Source of the DNA: Deltaproteobacteria bacterium
GTDB taxonomy: Bacteria > Desulfobacterota > Binatia > UBA9968
Direction: 5' to 3'
Length of the DNA: 8,941 nucleotides
Assembly (NCBI GenBank): GCA_005879435.1
Contig: VBKX01000308.1
Location: forward strand, 1 to 8,941
This document shows, in pieces, positions 7,071 to 8,941 of this stretch (positions within the stretch are counted from its first letter, which is position 1; each line of letters opens with the position of its first letter). The notes below the pieces were generated by a model. That model did not search any database, was not told the origin of the DNA, and worked only from the letters and a program-made list of their open reading frames with translations. The translations under genes and the position numbers were made by a program.

Positions 7071-8024
7071 TTACCGCTTGCGCATTTCAGCGTGGACTTC
7101 GCGCAGCAGCGATAGATCGACGAGCCGGTCGGCCGGAACCTCGCCGGTGATGCCGGATTCCTGTTTGATCTTGTCGAGGATCGACTTTAACACAGCATCT
7201 TCGATATCGCCGTCCGAGTTGACGATTTGTCGGAGAATTTTATAAGTGTCCGCGGCGATCTTCGGCTCCAAAGCAAAATCTCGCTGCAAATACGGAATCG
7301 CTTCGGATTCGTTTTTGACCAGCGCGTCCATGCTCCGCAGCGTGGCGCGGATCATCGCTTTCACCCGATCGCGGCGATCGTGAATGTACGGCTCTCGCGC
7401 CACCAATCCGCCCTGCAGGTCGCGCACGTCAAAGGTGTTGCCAAAGTCGGGGTACCCGGCCAGCGTCGCCATCGAAGTATAAGGCGGCGTCACGATGGCG
7501 GCATCCGCCGCTTTTCCCAACAACGCTGTATAGCTGTTCGCCGTCGTGTTGGTCGAGATGTAAGCGACTTTTTCGTTACCCAGCCTCTTCATCATGGTGA
7601 TCGCGGCGTAGTGCGCCAACGAGCCAATGCCGCTGACGGCGACGTTGCGAATCCGCGCCGGCGTCATCCCGGGCTGACCGATGAGACTGAAACTCAAACG
7701 GGTCTGAATGAAGGCGATGGTGCGAATCGGCGCGCCTTTCATCGCCGCGCGAAACGACAAGCCGCCCGCCGCGGTGTAGTCGAGATCGCCTGCCACCAGC
7801 GCAGTTACGCCCAGTGGCGGGCGCATGACGATGATCTCCAGATCGATGCCTTCTTTAGCGAACATTCCCTGTGCTTTGCCAAAATAGTACGGCACAAACG
7901 TTAAGGCTTTCGCCGGCACGGTGAGGCGAACTTTCTCCAACGGCTTTTGCTGGGCGTGCGTGTTCGGCTGGACACAAAACAATAAAGCCACTAGCGCAAC
8001 TATCCGGATAACTGTTTTCTTCAT
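7071..8024 (-). CDS. ABC-type substrate-binding protein, NMT1/SsuA-like
   Basis: The 317-residue product has a signal peptide (MKKTVIRIVALVALLF, cleavage probably after NTHA) and a type II periplasmic-binding fold: KVRLTVPAKALTFVPYYFGK, then AQGMFAKEGIDLEI, GVTALVAGDLDYTAAGG, and the ending VDLSLLREVHAEMRKR. It should bind a small organic ligand in the periplasm; it is more distant from the two proteins at 3237 and 4554 than they are from each other. The frame is open to 8081, but the extra residues (HEAHEGHEDL) are the translation of a 9-base repeat and precede the real signal peptide. ATG 8024 was chosen on the signal peptide. Its ribosome site is weak: only GAAG from the repeat lies about 6-9 bases upstream. 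No permease gene adjoins it; a UbiD-family gene is upstream, suggesting an aromatic or unsaturated acid as ligand (inference). Confidence 0.88.
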   Translation of the reverse strand: MKKTVIRIVALVALLFCVQPNTHAQQKPLEKVRLTVPAKALTFVPYYFGKAQGMFAKEGIDLEIIVMRPPLGVTALVAGDLDYTAAGGLSFRAAMKGAPIRTIAFIQTRLSFSLIGQPGMTPARIRNVAVSGIGSLAHYAAITMMKRLGNEKVAYISTNTTANSYTALLGKAADAAIVTPPYTSMATLAGYPDFGNTFDVRDLQGGLVAREPYIHDRRDRVKAMIRATLRSMDALVKNESEAIPYLQRDFALEPKIAADTYKILRQIVNSDGDIEDAVLKSILDKIKQESGITGEVPADRLVDLSLLREVHAEMRKR

Positions 8025-8029
8025 CAAAT

Positions 8030-8164
8030 CTTCGTGTCCTTCGTGCGCTTCGTGGTAAAAAATCCGTCGGGGAAGGGGCAACCACGGGGGGTTGCCCTAC
8101 GGGACCGATTCGGGCGGACACGCAGGTCCGCCCCTAGGTTGTATTCCTTTGCGTTCTTTGTGGT
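8030..8164. repeat. Composite element: 9-mer repeats flanking twin hairpins
   Basis: Three tandem 9-mers (CTTCGTGTC, CTTCGTGCG, CTTCGTGGT; 8030-8056) and two diverged ones (CTTTGCGTT, CTTTGTGGT; 8147-8164) stand in the same orientation, each set followed by an A-rich run. Between them lie two perfect 8-bp hairpins with 6-base loops that begin with AC: GGGCAACC/GGTTGCCC (8076-8097) and GGGCGGAC/GTCCGCCC (8112-8133). The element fills the gap between the UbiD-family stop (8173) and the binding-protein start (8024). It resembles dispersed intergenic repeats and may be a non-autonomous mobile or REP-like sequence; a transcription or stability role is also possible. No transposase is in view. Confidence 0.65.
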
Positions 8165-8172
8165 TAAAATTT

Positions 8173-8941
8173 TTAATTCTTCTTGCTTGCCAAGCTTGTA
8201 CCAAACTTCGCAGCAACCTTCTTCTTTAACTCTTCACTGGCGCCGGAAACTTTTGGAAATTCATTCATCCACTCGTAAGGTTTGCACGCATCGATAATGC
8301 CGCGCGACTGAAAGCCACGCTCGCTGGGCGGGATGATCGGATCGATCGGATTGCTCCAGCAACGCCGCAGAACATCGATGTCTTTCGCCGGATCGGTGCG
8401 TGTGCACAGTGCCCAAAGAAGCTCGTTGCTGTCCCAAATATTGATATCTTCATCGACCACGACGACGTAACGCGTGAGCAGCGCGGCGGCGCGGCATTGC
8501 GACGCGATCAGCGCCGCCTGGCGCGCATGTCCCGGATAGCGCTGTTTGATCGCCACGACGACCAGCATACGCGTCTGATAATAAGCGACGCCGCGCACAT
8601 CCGGCACGCCGGCCTTTTCGAGGTAATGCCAAATATAAGCGGCACGAATCAAATTGTTCTCCGCGCCGGGCGCGGGCTTGAACGGCGGCGCGCCGGTGAT
8701 GATCGGATCGTTGCGGTACATGAGCCGCTTCACTTTGAGCATCGGCTCAGAGCGCAACCCACCCGCATAGTAGCCGGTGAATTCGCCGAAAGGCCCCTCG
8801 GGAATTTTCGTTCCCGGGATCACCTCGCCTTCGATGGCAACTTCGGAATAGGCCGGAATCGGCAGACCGGTATGTTTGCCCGGAATCACTTCATAGGGCT
8901 CGCCGCGCACGCCGCCCGCGTAGTCGTATTCGGACTGCCCC
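8173..8941 (-). CDS. UbiD-family (de)carboxylase, C-terminal part
   Basis: The frame enters from the right edge (first visible residues GQSEYDYAGGVRGEP) and encodes 255 residues to the TAA. The family signature EGPFGEFTGYY is present, preceded by GLPIPAYSEVAIEGEV, with PPFKPAPGAENNLI and VVVVDEDINIWD later, all typical of the UbiD fold. UbiD enzymes use prenylated FMN for reversible decarboxylation of aromatic or alpha,beta-unsaturated acids; the visible Glu residues around EGPFGE are part of that active site. The N-terminal half, with the other cofactor contacts, is outside the window, so substrate class cannot be judged. Quinone biosynthesis (true UbiD) is less likely than catabolism given the neighbouring binding-protein gene, but this is inference. 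It is the first visible gene of the minus-strand series running to 5743. The partner flavin prenyltransferase (UbiX) is not seen. Confidence 0.9.
   Translation of the reverse strand, partial: GQSEYDYAGGVRGEPYEVIPGKHTGLPIPAYSEVAIEGEVIPGTKIPEGPFGEFTGYYAGGLRSEPMLKVKRLMYRNDPIITGAPPFKPAPGAENNLIRAAYIWHYLEKAGVPDVRGVAYYQTRMLVVVAIKQRYPGHARQAALIASQCRAAALLTRYVVVVDEDINIWDSNELLWALCTRTDPAKDIDVLRRCWSNPIDPIIPPSERGFQSRGIIDACKPYEWMNEFPKVSGASEELKKKVAAKFGTSLASKKN

Noticed and set aside
7227..7904. Plus-strand open frame of 225 codons
   Set aside because: It lies antisense to the well-supported binding-protein gene and encodes an Arg-rich, low-complexity product typical of shadow frames.

Overview
The window looks like chromosomal DNA of a moderately GC-rich, uncultured soil or sediment bacterium. 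Secreted NMT1-type substrate-binding proteins without permease genes, a UbiD-family decarboxylase, a maleate-isomerase-like protein and a standalone MetE-type domain are a mix I associate with lineages such as Binatota (former Deltaproteobacteria), Rokubacteria or Tectomicrobia. That placement is an inference from gene content; the window has no rRNA or other marker gene.

Layout. Positions 1-1013 (minus) hold a two-part protein that runs off the left edge: a rhodanese domain followed by a two-helix potassium channel. One in-frame TGA lies in the rhodanese active-site loop, and a hairpin with bacterial SECIS geometry follows it. Upstream on the same strand is a MetE C-terminal-type methyltransferase (1109-2236). 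An alpha/beta hydrolase (2334-3158) is divergent from it. Next come two divergent substrate-binding proteins (3237-4220 minus and 4554-5558 plus) around a 333-base intergenic region with two related dyads. The second of these proteins has a deletion or frameshift scar at its C-terminus. From 8941 back to 5743 a minus-strand series reads UbiD-family decarboxylase (cut by the right edge), substrate-binding protein, small exported TPR protein, and Asp/Glu racemase-fold protein. Two of the gaps in this series carry short-unit repeats: 9-mers around twin hairpins at 8030-8164, and inverted 7-mers at 6443-6526.

How the genes may work together. The three binding proteins probably capture small organic or aromatic compounds in the periplasm. 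The UbiD-type enzyme, hydrolase and racemase-fold protein could process such compounds. No permease or ATPase is in view, so uptake would need components encoded elsewhere, or the proteins act as sensors. This pathway reading is inference.

The most interesting point is the rhodanese-channel gene. Both halves of the rhodanese fold are intact on either side of the TGA, which sits where a cysteine is expected. TGA is also used as a normal stop in this window (3237, 5743), so the code is not reassigned. The options are a selenocysteine-containing rhodanese-channel, a recent nonsense mutation, or a sequencing error.
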